DNA from: Verrucomicrobiales bacterium | GTDB taxonomy: Bacteria > Verrucomicrobiota > Verrucomicrobiia > Verrucomicrobiales > V1-33 | Reading direction: 5' to 3' | Length of the DNA: 5,706 nucleotides | Assembly: GCA_023253575.1 (NCBI GenBank) | Contig: JALRGB010000549.1 | Span: 1 to 5,706 of the forward strand | Shown here: in pieces, positions 1 through 5,660 of the stretch | Layout of the letters: each line of letters opens with the position of its first letter | Numbering within the stretch: position 1 is the stretch's first letter | Translations under genes and position numbers: made by a program | Notes under the pieces: generated by a model | Databases searched by the model: none | Seen by the model: only the letters and a program-made list of their open reading frames with translations | Told to the model about the DNA's origin: nothing

Positions 1-904
1 TGAGCGAGACAAAACGAACGCCGGATTCCACGAGACGGCGGGCCATCAACATCCGCTGACCGGCGGTATTGCGTCCGTATTGATCGCGCATGGCATCCGA
101 TTCTTTGGCAATGTCAAAAGCGTCGCGCGCATGCTCGCTGCTGATCAACGAATACGCCCGCTGGTAAAACGTATCCATGGCTTCGACACGATCGCTTTTT
201 TCGACGGAGGCGAAGTGGGAATCGACTGTTTTGAGCAAGCTGCGGCGCTTTTCAAAGCGGGCAGCATCGATACCGCCGGGCAAGGCCAGATCTTGGACCT
301 TGAACCCGCCTTCCGCCGGATCACTGCCGAGGGAAAACGGCCCGTAAGCACTGCTGAGGTAGCCGCTTTGCGCATATTCATTCGGCACCGACGGCACGCA
401 GACGTAGGGCGGAAGATTGTTGCGGGGGCCAAATTCATGACTGACGACCGATCCCATACTGGGGAAGGTGAGAGCCGGGCTCGGGCGGTAGCCGGTGAAC
501 ATGTTGTGCGTCCCCCGTTCATGCGCGGCCTCGCCGTGGGTCATCGAATGAATGACCGTCAGGCGGTCAGCGATCTGCGCCGTTTTGGGCAGGTGCTCGC
601 CAAAGCGCAGCCCCGGTACCTTAGTCTCAATGCTGCCCAGCGGACCACGGTATTCCTGAGGGGCAAATGGTTTAGGATCGAAGGTTTCCTGATGGGCGAT
701 CCCGCCGGGCAGAAAAATGTGGATAACCGACTTGGCCTTCCCTTCCTTGGAGGCAAAGAATTTTTGCTCGGCCTTCAACCGGAAAAAATCCCCCAAAGTC
801 AACCCCAATCCCCCAACCATCCCCACCTGCAAAAAACTGCGGCGTGAATGGCGTTTCACAAAATCGTGATGCTGACGGGCGAGAAGTGGATCGCGGAAAT
901 TCAT
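1..904 (-). CDS. DUF1501 family protein, Tat-exported, N-terminal 301 residues (3' end beyond window)
   Basis: Open reading frame on the minus strand from an ATG at 904-902 through the left edge without a stop, giving 301 codons. The N-terminus carries a twin-arginine motif, SRRSFLQVG at residues 20-28, followed by a hydrophobic Gly/Leu stretch (about 29-41), so export by Tat is likely. Then come segments typical of the DUF1501 family, which is related to the alkaline phosphatase/sulfatase fold: KSVIHIFLPGG (58-68), ETFDPKP (73-79), and a histidine-rich SMTHGEAAHERGTHNMFTGY block (120-139). The visible part ends in VESGVRFVSL. Members are common in Planctomycetota and Verrucomicrobiota, usually beside DUF1549/DUF1553 (cytochrome-like) genes; their biochemical role is not settled. 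No Shine-Dalgarno sequence precedes the ATG. The gene is separated from the upstream oxidoreductase gene by a strong terminator, so it is probably transcribed on its own. Family call is firm; function unknown. Confidence 0.9.
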   Translation of the reverse strand, partial: MNFRDPLLARQHHDFVKRHSRRSFLQVGMVGGLGLTLGDFFRLKAEQKFFASKEGKAKSVIHIFLPGGIAHQETFDPKPFAPQEYRGPLGSIETKVPGLRFGEHLPKTAQIADRLTVIHSMTHGEAAHERGTHNMFTGYRPSPALTFPSMGSVVSHEFGPRNNLPPYVCVPSVPNEYAQSGYLSSAYGPFSLGSDPAEGGFKVQDLALPGGIDAARFEKRRSLLKTVDSHFASVEKSDRVEAMDTFYQRAYSLISSEHARDAFDIAKESDAMRDQYGRNTAGQRMLMARRLVESGVRFVSL

Positions 905-943
905 GACAGGTGATGGCGCGGCAGAGCTTAAAAAAACCATGAA

Positions 944-971
944 ATCATGCCACCAGACCTCGATAGGTCAA
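944..971 (-). promoter_or_regulatory. Possible sigma70-type promoter of the DUF1501 gene
   Basis: On the minus strand, TTGACC (971-966) lies 16 bases before CATGAT (949-944), which is preceded by TGG, an extended -10 pattern. The start of transcription would fall near 937, giving a leader of about 33 bases before the ATG at 904. A small inverted repeat, GACCT-CGAT-AGGTC (956-969), overlaps the -35 box and spacer and could be an operator. The position is right, directly after the terminator of the upstream gene, but the -10 match is only four of six bases. Verrucomicrobial promoters are poorly characterised. Confidence 0.3.
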
Positions 972-1028
972 TCAGGACGATGGCCTAGAAAAAATACCAC
1001 CCACCACCCATGCGCCCGATCACCATAC

Positions 1029-1063
1029 AAAAAAATCCGCCGCCCAGCGGACTGGAGCGGCGG
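1029..1063 (-). terminator. Rho-independent terminator after the Gfo/Idh/MocA gene
   Basis: Read on the minus strand, a GC-only 7-bp stem (CCGCCGC 1037-1043 paired with GCGGCGG 1057-1063) is extended inward by a 4-bp stem (CCAG 1044-1047 with CTGG 1052-1055, one bulged base at 1056). It closes on a four-base loop. The 3' arm is followed by one A and then seven T (1035-1029). It begins 34 bases past the stop codon of the oxidoreductase gene, the usual place for an intrinsic terminator, and separates that gene from DUF1501. Confidence 0.85.
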
Positions 1064-1097
1064 CGAGGTGGGAGGCGATAGTCAGCGACGGCGGCGA

Positions 1098-2408
1098 TCA
1101 GGCGTTTTTGCCTGTTTTCCAGTCATAACTTCCTGGAATGGCGATCGGGTAATTGCCGGAGGCATCGGGCAGCACGAGCGGCTGGGCGTCGGGGCCGAAC
1201 GATTCAGGGCTGAGGCGCAAGTTGCAGGCCAAGGCTTCATCCCAGCCGATTTCTTTACCGGAGTAGGTGGCGTAGCGGCCGAGGACGGAAGTGAAGCTGC
1301 TATTCACGCCGTAGTGGGCGTTATTGAGCGGAGTCCCTTTTTGAATGGCCTCGTAGAACTTGTCGTGTTCGGTTTGGTATGGATTTGGATCGCCATCGGA
1401 TTTGTGGCGCCAGAGGGTTTTGCCTGAGTGGTCACGGATCATGCCGGCGACGGCCACGCCCTTGGTGCCAACGATGGTTTCGGAAACGCGGGCCCAAGTA
1501 TTGGGCAAGTGTTCGCAGAATGAATGCACGATCACGCCATTGTCATAAATGAATTCGACCGAGTGGTGATCGAAGATCTCGCCGTATTTTTTGTCGGTGA
1601 GCGATTGGCGGCCGCCGAATCCGCGGGCACGGACTGGGTGTTTGTCACCGAGGAACCAGTTGGCCACGTCGATGTTGTGAATGTGTTGTTCGCAGATGTT
1701 ATCACCGCAGAGCCAGTTAAAATGGTACCAATTGCGCAGTTGATATTCCATTTCGGTGTCCCCTTCCTTCCGATCACGGACCCATGGGCGGTTGTCATTC
1801 CAATAAACCTCGGCGCGGACGATGTCGCCGATCATGCCGGCCTGCACCTGCTTGTAGGTTTCAAGATACTCGACCTGATAACGGCGCTGCAACCCGACCA
1901 CAACTTTGAGGTTTTTCGCGTCAGCTTCCTTGGCGGCGGCCATGACCATGTTGGCGCCGAAAGAATCGACACACACAGGTTTTTCCATGAAAACGTGTTT
2001 ACCAGCTTTGACTGCAGCCTCGAAATGGAACGGACGAAATCCGGGCGGCGTAGCCAGAATGACCACGTTCACATCTGGCAGGGCCAGCACTTTCTGGAAG
2101 GCGTCGAATCCGATGAACTGGCGGTCGTCCGGCACATCCACCTTCACACCGTGTTTATTTTTTAATTCGTTGAGGGAGCCTTTGAGGCGGTCCTCGAACA
2201 TATCAGCCATGGCCACAAGTTTCACGTTGGGGCCGGTCACGCTGAGATTTTGGTCGGCCGCACCTGAGCCACGACCACCGCAGCCGATCATGGCCACGCG
2301 GTATTCAGGGGATGGAGCGGGATCCTGAGCGCGCAGGACCGGAGCGGCAGCCACCGCCGCCCCAAGGGTGGCGCTGGAAGTGGAGATGAAGTCACGTCGG
2401 GTAGTCAT
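1098..2408 (-). CDS. Gfo/Idh/MocA family oxidoreductase, Tat-exported
   Basis: A 436-residue NAD(P)-dependent sugar oxidoreductase-type protein, a usual length for this family with a leader. The N-terminus has a twin-arginine signal (TRRDFIS at 3-9, then an Ala-rich hydrophobic segment, probable cleavage near A27), so it should fold with its cofactor in the cytoplasm and act in the periplasm. The Rossmann dinucleotide-binding loop is GCGGRG (42-47). The family EKP signature is at 142-144, where the Lys is normally catalytic, in the context KHVFMEKPV. A D/H-containing active-site region follows (CGDNICEQHIHNID, 234-247), in the C-terminal alpha/beta domain. It lies downstream of a DUF1080-ThuA fusion on the same strand, which suggests oxidation of a sugar or glycoside, possibly at C3; the substrate cannot be read from sequence. 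No Shine-Dalgarno motif precedes the ATG, and the leader is pyrimidine-rich. A strong terminator follows. The family call is very secure; the reaction is inferred. Confidence 0.95.
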   Translation of the reverse strand: MTTRRDFISTSSATLGAAVAAAPVLRAQDPAPSPEYRVAMIGCGGRGSGAADQNLSVTGPNVKLVAMADMFEDRLKGSLNELKNKHGVKVDVPDDRQFIGFDAFQKVLALPDVNVVILATPPGFRPFHFEAAVKAGKHVFMEKPVCVDSFGANMVMAAAKEADAKNLKVVVGLQRRYQVEYLETYKQVQAGMIGDIVRAEVYWNDNRPWVRDRKEGDTEMEYQLRNWYHFNWLCGDNICEQHIHNIDVANWFLGDKHPVRARGFGGRQSLTDKKYGEIFDHHSVEFIYDNGVIVHSFCEHLPNTWARVSETIVGTKGVAVAGMIRDHSGKTLWRHKSDGDPNPYQTEHDKFYEAIQKGTPLNNAHYGVNSSFTSVLGRYATYSGKEIGWDEALACNLRLSPESFGPDAQPLVLPDASGNYPIAIPGSYDWKTGKNA

Positions 2409-2481
2409 GAGAAAAATAATGGGGATTAAGAATGAGAAGGAAAACAGGAATAAAAACGAGAGATCGGGAGAGAGAGGAGGG
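2409..2481 (-). promoter_or_regulatory. Polypyrimidine leader before the oxidoreductase gene
   Basis: The 73 bases directly before the ATG are almost all C and T on the coding (minus) strand, with T runs such as ATTATTTTTCTC touching the start codon. There is no Shine-Dalgarno sequence. Such U/C-rich leaders can support initiation through ribosomal protein S1, but that role is inferred. No convincing promoter hexamers were found in it. Confidence 0.35.
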
Positions 2482-2513
2482 AGGCGACCGCCAAGTTCGC
2501 TTGGTGGTCGCCT
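2482..2513 (-). repeat. 14-bp inverted repeat (stable hairpin) in the DUF1080-ThuA / oxidoreductase spacer
   Basis: Bases 2482-2495 pair with 2500-2513 over 14 positions, with one G/T position (2490/2505), around the four-base loop TTCG (CGAA on the minus strand). On the minus-strand transcript the odd position is a C/A mismatch. No T tract follows on either strand, so it is not a classical terminator. It may stabilise the 3' end of the upstream message, mark a processing site, or act as an attenuator between two co-transcribed genes. Confidence 0.6.
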
Positions 2514-2517
2514 GAAC

Positions 2518-2545
2518 AGCCGCTTTAGCCGCCTTGTGGACGGCT
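2518..2545 (-). repeat. Second hairpin with duplicated arm after the DUF1080-ThuA gene
   Basis: AGCCG (2527-2531) pairs with CGGCT (2541-2545); CC/GG extends the stem inward past a bulged base at 2540, and the loop is TTGT (2534-2537). AGCCGC also occurs at 2518-2523, so the CGGCT arm could pair with either copy. It lies 23 bases past the stop codon of the fusion gene. No T tract follows. Weaker than the neighbouring 14-bp hairpin. Confidence 0.4.
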
Positions 2546-2567
2546 GATCAGGCCATTCAGCGGATGA

Positions 2568-4094
2568 TTATTTAGGATCCAGATTGGCAGCCAGTTGTTC
2601 CGGAGTCAGGGCTGGGGATGGCACGCCCTCGGCGGGGATGTCGGCTTGGGCGATCCAAGCACAGGCATTGAGGAGGAGTTTGCGGTAATTGTCATCGCCC
2701 CAGTTTTTGTGGAAGTGTGACCCGGTACAGCCGAAGCCGCGGCCGGCATTACCCGTGCGGCTGGCCACCCACATCAAATGTTGCGGTTCATTTTTGGCGA
2801 TGGCCGCCCGCACCGCGGGATTGCCACTGTGCGGACCGTCTTCGCGGCTGAGCGTTTCCTTCGGTGGAAGCGCGGTCAGAATCGGGGTCACGCCGTCCAT
2901 GCCAGGACGGAAACGCATGTGATAATACCATTCGTCCTGCGTAGCGAACGGCTTCACCCCGCGAGTCACATCGTGCTTAGGAAACGCCGTGTAATCGGCA
3001 CGCCAGTGCGGGTTGACCGACCAGTTGGGCTCGAAATACCCTCCGATATATTCGAGAAATTTTTCGCCAAACTCACCCGCGGTCGTTTCCACCGCATAGT
3101 GAATGCAGCCGAGACCAACCCCGCGCTTCATGGCCACATCCAGTTTCTTCAGGTGATAATTCAACGGGTGCCCGCCGCCGCCGTCCGTGAACGAAACAAT
3201 GGCGTCCACGTTGTCGAGCGCGGTCGGGTCGTTCGGCCATCCTCCGGTGTAGACGGTAGCCAGCACCTGCTTACTGAAGTGTGCGTTCAACTGATCCGCC
3301 AGCAGGAGGCAGCCTGCCCGGTGCTCGTGCTCGCCGGGACCATGGCTCGGCTTGCCTGCAAAAAAGGCAATCTTCTTAAGATCTTTCAACGGCAGCCGTT
3401 TCAACATCACATCTTTCAGCTGAATCTTCATCGGCGTATCCCACCGGTGCACCTGAATGGCCAGCTGCCCACTGCGGCGAGCCCGCGCCCCGTCGTCTAC
3501 AACTTCGGAAAATTTCGCCCCATTGATGAAGTTGGTAATAGTATTGCCTTGGGCCACAATGCGATACGAATTCCATTCCTGCTGTTTGATCAGCTTCTGG
3601 AGATCGGCGCTCTCGGCGAGCCGGGCGGTGACCTCGACCTTAGGATTGCCGTCAGCACCGTCGGTGACGCGCGTCTGCTCGCCGCGGTTGGCCAAAATAC
3701 CGCGCTCACCTTCGGAATAAACAATCCCGGAATAAGTCTCACCACTGTCAATGTCACTCTGATAGCCAGAAATGCGATACTCCTCCGGCTTTGATCCAGG
3801 GGTCTGGTAAGCGCGCACCTGAACCCCGGAATTACCGCCAACAATTCGATACTGAAATGTCAGTTCAAAGTCATCGACCTCGCCATCCTGCCAAACGAGA
3901 AAGGTGTTGAATGGCACTTGGTTAGGCTCGGTCGTCTGGCCGGTGATGGCACCGTCCTCAACCTTCCAAAGCCCCCCCATGCCTTTCCATCCATTCAAGG
4001 TGGAGCCATCAAAGATGGCCTTGGCCGTAGGGTCTTCAGCCAGAATCAGCGCGGGCAATAAGGCCGCGACCAACGATATAAGCGGGAATTTCAT
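2568..4094 (-). CDS. Secreted DUF1080 (3-keto-disaccharide hydrolase type) - ThuA-like fusion protein
   Basis: A 508-residue protein starting with a Sec signal peptide (MKFPLISLVAALLPALILA, probable cleavage after A19; no lipobox cysteine). Residues about 25-234 form a DUF1080 beta-sandwich domain, the 3-keto-disaccharide hydrolase family, with IFDGSTLNGWK (27-37), WKVEDGAITGQ (43-53), NSGVQVR (88-94), GYQSDID (110-116) and RGILANRG (131-138). Residues about 240-485 form a ThuA-like, class I glutamine-amidotransferase-fold domain, with HGPGEHEHRAG (251-261), GLGCIHYA (327-334), a DEWYYHMRF segment (387-395) and GRGFGCTGSHFHKNW (451-465). Both domains belong to families tied to breakdown of 3-keto sugars, and a Gfo/Idh/MocA dehydrogenase follows 159 bases downstream on the same strand. 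I infer a two-gene unit for extracytoplasmic oxidative glycoside cleavage; the substrate is unknown. The ATG at 4094 is chosen because the signal peptide begins there; no Shine-Dalgarno sequence precedes it. Confidence 0.93.
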   Translation of the reverse strand: MKFPLISLVAALLPALILAEDPTAKAIFDGSTLNGWKGMGGLWKVEDGAITGQTTEPNQVPFNTFLVWQDGEVDDFELTFQYRIVGGNSGVQVRAYQTPGSKPEEYRISGYQSDIDSGETYSGIVYSEGERGILANRGEQTRVTDGADGNPKVEVTARLAESADLQKLIKQQEWNSYRIVAQGNTITNFINGAKFSEVVDDGARARRSGQLAIQVHRWDTPMKIQLKDVMLKRLPLKDLKKIAFFAGKPSHGPGEHEHRAGCLLLADQLNAHFSKQVLATVYTGGWPNDPTALDNVDAIVSFTDGGGGHPLNYHLKKLDVAMKRGVGLGCIHYAVETTAGEFGEKFLEYIGGYFEPNWSVNPHWRADYTAFPKHDVTRGVKPFATQDEWYYHMRFRPGMDGVTPILTALPPKETLSREDGPHSGNPAVRAAIAKNEPQHLMWVASRTGNAGRGFGCTGSHFHKNWGDDNYRKLLLNACAWIAQADIPAEGVPSPALTPEQLAANLDPK

Positions 4095-4187
4095 GTGATA
4101 CTGCCCATACTAGAGAGCCGTCCGCCCCCGCGCAATGCAGGTTTTCTCTGATGAGCAACTGCCCCCATCACCCCACCCAACCGCTAA

Positions 4188-4243
4188 TTCAGATCAATCA
4201 GATAGAATTAAAACCGTCGCAAAAATTGATTAGATAATCTAAT
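4188..4243. promoter_or_regulatory. Putative operator/promoter region with palindrome and TCAGAT-type repeats
   Basis: A perfect palindrome, ATTAGAT-A-ATCTAAT, occupies 4229-4243. Upstream, TCAGAT occurs twice at a 9-base spacing (4189-4194 and 4198-4203), and the palindrome contains the similar TTAGAT (4230-4235). On the minus strand TTTAAT (4212-4207) is a five-of-six -10 match for the DUF1080-ThuA gene, and the palindrome would then overlap its -35 region. On the plus strand GATAAT (4233-4238) is a similar -10 match within the palindrome. Neither has a good -35 box. Bases 4095-4187 between here and the fusion gene show nothing further that I recognise. Confidence 0.4.
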
Positions 4244-4333
4244 GCGAGTGGTAAAACATGAAGATTCTGTCACATCTGTTAAGAATTCTGATTTTCATAC
4301 TTGCATCTCCACAAGCTCGGACGAGATATCACG

Positions 4334-4349
4334 TACTCCGCAAGGGGTA
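4334..4349 (+). ncRNA. GCAA-tetraloop hairpin, part of a structured leader or small RNA
   Basis: TACTCC (4334-4339) pairs with GGGGTA (4344-4349), six pairs including one G-T, around the loop GCAA, a GNRA tetraloop. It ends exactly where the long stem starting at 4350 begins, so the two helices could stack coaxially. A GNRA loop is typical of folded RNA and argues that the plus strand is the transcribed one. It resembles no RNA family I know; 6S, SRP and attC patterns were considered and do not fit. Bases 4244-4333, upstream of it, show no gene and only weak short pairings. Confidence 0.4.
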
Positions 4350-4441
4350 ACAGGGGCGGTTCCATCAGCATCAACACGCAGTGTACTTTTCGGGGGTTTT
4401 GTGCGCAGTGTGGCTGAACGGAACCGCCCTGTTTGTTTTTT
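4350..4441 (+). terminator. Long terminator-type hairpin upstream of the release-factor-like gene
   Basis: Bases 4350-4363 pair with 4420-4432 in a 13-bp stem (ACAGGG(G)CGGTTCC with GGAACCGCCCTGT, one bulged G). A run of T follows, TTTGTTTTTT at 4432-4441. Inside, TCAGC (4365-4369) pairs with GCTGA (4413-4417) and ACACGC (4374-4379) with GCAGTGT (4405-4411, one bulged A), so the whole is one long irregular hairpin with a T/G-rich end loop. The internal 8-base repeat CGCAGTGT occurs at 4377-4384 and 4404-4411. The T tract lies 31 bases before the ATG of the next gene, so it would stop transcription before that gene unless refolded. Confidence 0.7.
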
Positions 4442-4464
4442 ATAAGCGGCGGAATTTGAGTGGT

Positions 4465-4470
4465 AGGAGG
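4465..4470 (+). promoter_or_regulatory. Perfect Shine-Dalgarno sequence at unusually short spacing
   Basis: AGGAGG at 4465-4470 is the consensus and the only clear Shine-Dalgarno sequence seen before any gene in the window. It ends only two bases before the ATG at 4473, much closer than the usual 5-9. An in-frame TAG at 4464-4466 excludes any start further upstream in this frame. Confidence 0.55.
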
Positions 4471-4472
4471 AG

Positions 4473-4919
4473 ATGAATATTCTGGTGGCTGAAGGCGGGG
4501 TGATAGCGCATTTTGAAGTAATGGCGGACCAGCGATCCATGACGGTTGACGAGAGGCTGCGGCGCTTGGGGGTAGACATCGAGGACATTGAGGAGTCGTT
4601 TATCCGCGGTTCGGGAGCGGGCGGGCAGAAGATTAACAAGACATCGTCGACGGTGCGGCTGATGCATCGTCCCAGCGGGCTGGAGGTCAGGTGTCAGGAG
4701 GAGCGCAGTCAGGCGCAAAACCGGGTCATTGCCATGGAGAGGCTGTGCACGGCACTGGAAAACCGTCTAGCGGCAGCGGCGGCGGCCCATCGGGCGGAAC
4801 GCGAGCTTGAGCGGCGCCGCCACCGGCCCAAACCTCCGCGCGTCAAACGCCGGATGGTGGAAGACAAACGCCGCCGCGGTCAAACCAAGGCCGGGCGGCG
4901 CACGCGAAATGAAGATTAG
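4473..4919 (+). CDS. Stand-alone GGQ release-factor-like protein (peptidyl-tRNA hydrolase / ribosome rescue type)
   Basis: A 148-residue protein consisting of the catalytic domain 3 of class I release factors without the codon-recognition domains. The catalytic motif is GSGAGGQKINKTSS (46-59), followed by VRLMHRPSGLEV (61-72) and CQEERSQAQNR (74-84), then an Ala-rich helix and a very basic tail (about 111-146, many Arg and Lys). This layout matches bacterial 'peptide chain release factor-like' proteins and mitochondrial MTRFR/ICT1, whose basic tail enters the empty mRNA channel so that GGQ can hydrolyse peptidyl-tRNA on stalled ribosomes. The RSQAQNR segment is closer to the RF2/MTRFR branch than to ArfB. 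Start choice is uncertain: the ATG at 4473 has a Shine-Dalgarno only two bases away, while in-frame ATGs at 4521 and 4539 fit the family N-terminus (MTVDERL) better. A terminator-type hairpin lies directly upstream. Biochemical class is secure; role in rescue is inferred. Confidence 0.9.
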   Translation: MNILVAEGGVIAHFEVMADQRSMTVDERLRRLGVDIEDIEESFIRGSGAGGQKINKTSSTVRLMHRPSGLEVRCQEERSQAQNRVIAMERLCTALENRLAAAAAAHRAERELERRRHRPKPPRVKRRMVEDKRRRGQTKAGRRTRNED

Positions 4920-4967
4920 CCGAGCCACCGGGCGCCTTGCCTGCTTGCCAGCAGCAACCGATGCTCC

Positions 4968-5651
4968 ATGGTAGTTCATTCTTCTATTTTGATGTCCATC
5001 ACCAAAAAACGCGGTCTTCTGGCCATGGTTCTGGCGGCCGGCCTGCTCGCAGGGGTCGGCTGGCTGTTGACCCGCCGGGTGCTGCCTACCATGCTGGCCG
5101 ATGGGAACCGCGTCATCATGGCCCGCGCGGCAGCGGCGCTGGAAGAATATTACGGCGACCACCAACACTGGCCAGCCGGCCCGCCTATGGAAATTTTCCA
5201 CCGACTGGCGGGTCGATCCGAGGAAGATCTGGTCCAATGGCGAGAATTCATGCTTCGCCCTCAGGACGCGCCGGCTGTCCCGGAAGAAACTGTCCGCCGC
5301 AAGCAGGCTATCCCGGTCAAGAATTTGCTCCGCAATCATGCGGTGCGCAATCAGGAGCCTGGCGAGCTGGTCGACGCCTGGGCTAATTCCATTCAGTACC
5401 ACTTTCCTGACGACCTTCGGAGTTCCGCGAGCATCACTTCCATGGGACCCGACGGATTGCTGGGCACCGCCGATGATCTGACTGTGCCGCTGCGCATGAA
5501 CCCGCAGCGCATGACTCCGACTCCGGCCACGTTTGCCGCTGTCACCAAAAAACGGCGCGAACAAGAATTTAAAGCCGCCGAACAGGCGCTGCGCAAAGCC
5601 CGTCGCGAAGCCGCCCGCGAAGCCGCCGCCGCCGCCCGCAAAGCCCCCTGA
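4968..5651 (+). CDS. Membrane-anchored protein with GspG-pseudopilin-like globular part, no prepilin leader
   Basis: A 227-residue protein. A short basic N-terminus (TKKRG) precedes one membrane segment (about residues 17-35), so the rest should be periplasmic. ALEEYYGDHQHWPAG (57-71) resembles the post-helix segment of GspG pseudopilins. LVDAWANSIQYHFP (134-147) and SMGPDGLLGTADDL (158-171) match the GspG C-terminal 'D-W-N-Y' and calcium-loop pattern. The GFTLIE-type prepilin peptidase site is absent, so it is probably not assembled into a pseudopilus. The C-terminus (191-227) is a charged Ala/Arg/Glu-rich helix, possibly a coiled coil. The ATG at 4968 gives the longest form; the ATG at 4992 (MSITKKRG) is equally plausible, and neither has a Shine-Dalgarno. 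The stop codon lies 9 bases before thyA, indicating co-transcription, and the preceding gene ends 48 bases upstream. Specific function unknown. Confidence 0.75.
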   Translation: MVVHSSILMSITKKRGLLAMVLAAGLLAGVGWLLTRRVLPTMLADGNRVIMARAAAALEEYYGDHQHWPAGPPMEIFHRLAGRSEEDLVQWREFMLRPQDAPAVPEETVRRKQAIPVKNLLRNHAVRNQEPGELVDAWANSIQYHFPDDLRSSASITSMGPDGLLGTADDLTVPLRMNPQRMTPTPATFAAVTKKRREQEFKAAEQALRKARREAAREAAAAARKAP

Positions 5652-5660
5652 CCCGATATC

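Noticed and set aside
80..847. A 255-codon plus-strand open frame across the left end
   Set aside because: It is antisense to the DUF1501 coding region, whose conserved motifs are unmistakable; the plus-strand product resembles nothing.
1524..2165. A 213-codon plus-strand open frame
   Set aside because: It is a shadow of the Gfo/Idh/MocA gene on the opposite strand.
2778..3794. A 338-codon plus-strand open frame
   Set aside because: It is a shadow of the DUF1080-ThuA gene; no family motifs.
4343..4440. Integron attC site or miniature transposable element at the long inverted repeat
   Set aside because: The GTTRRRY / RYYYAAC core sites are absent, there is no flanking target duplication, and the T tract after the 3' arm fits a terminator better.
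4244..4441. 6S RNA or small SRP RNA
   Set aside because: The length is near that of 6S, but the closing stem with a large central bulge is not seen, and the conserved SRP loop motif (GGAAG...GCAGCC type) is missing.
4242..4445. A 67-codon plus-strand open frame in the divergent spacer
   Set aside because: It begins at the edge of the palindrome, has no ribosome binding site, runs through the whole terminator hairpin, and its composition is not protein-like.
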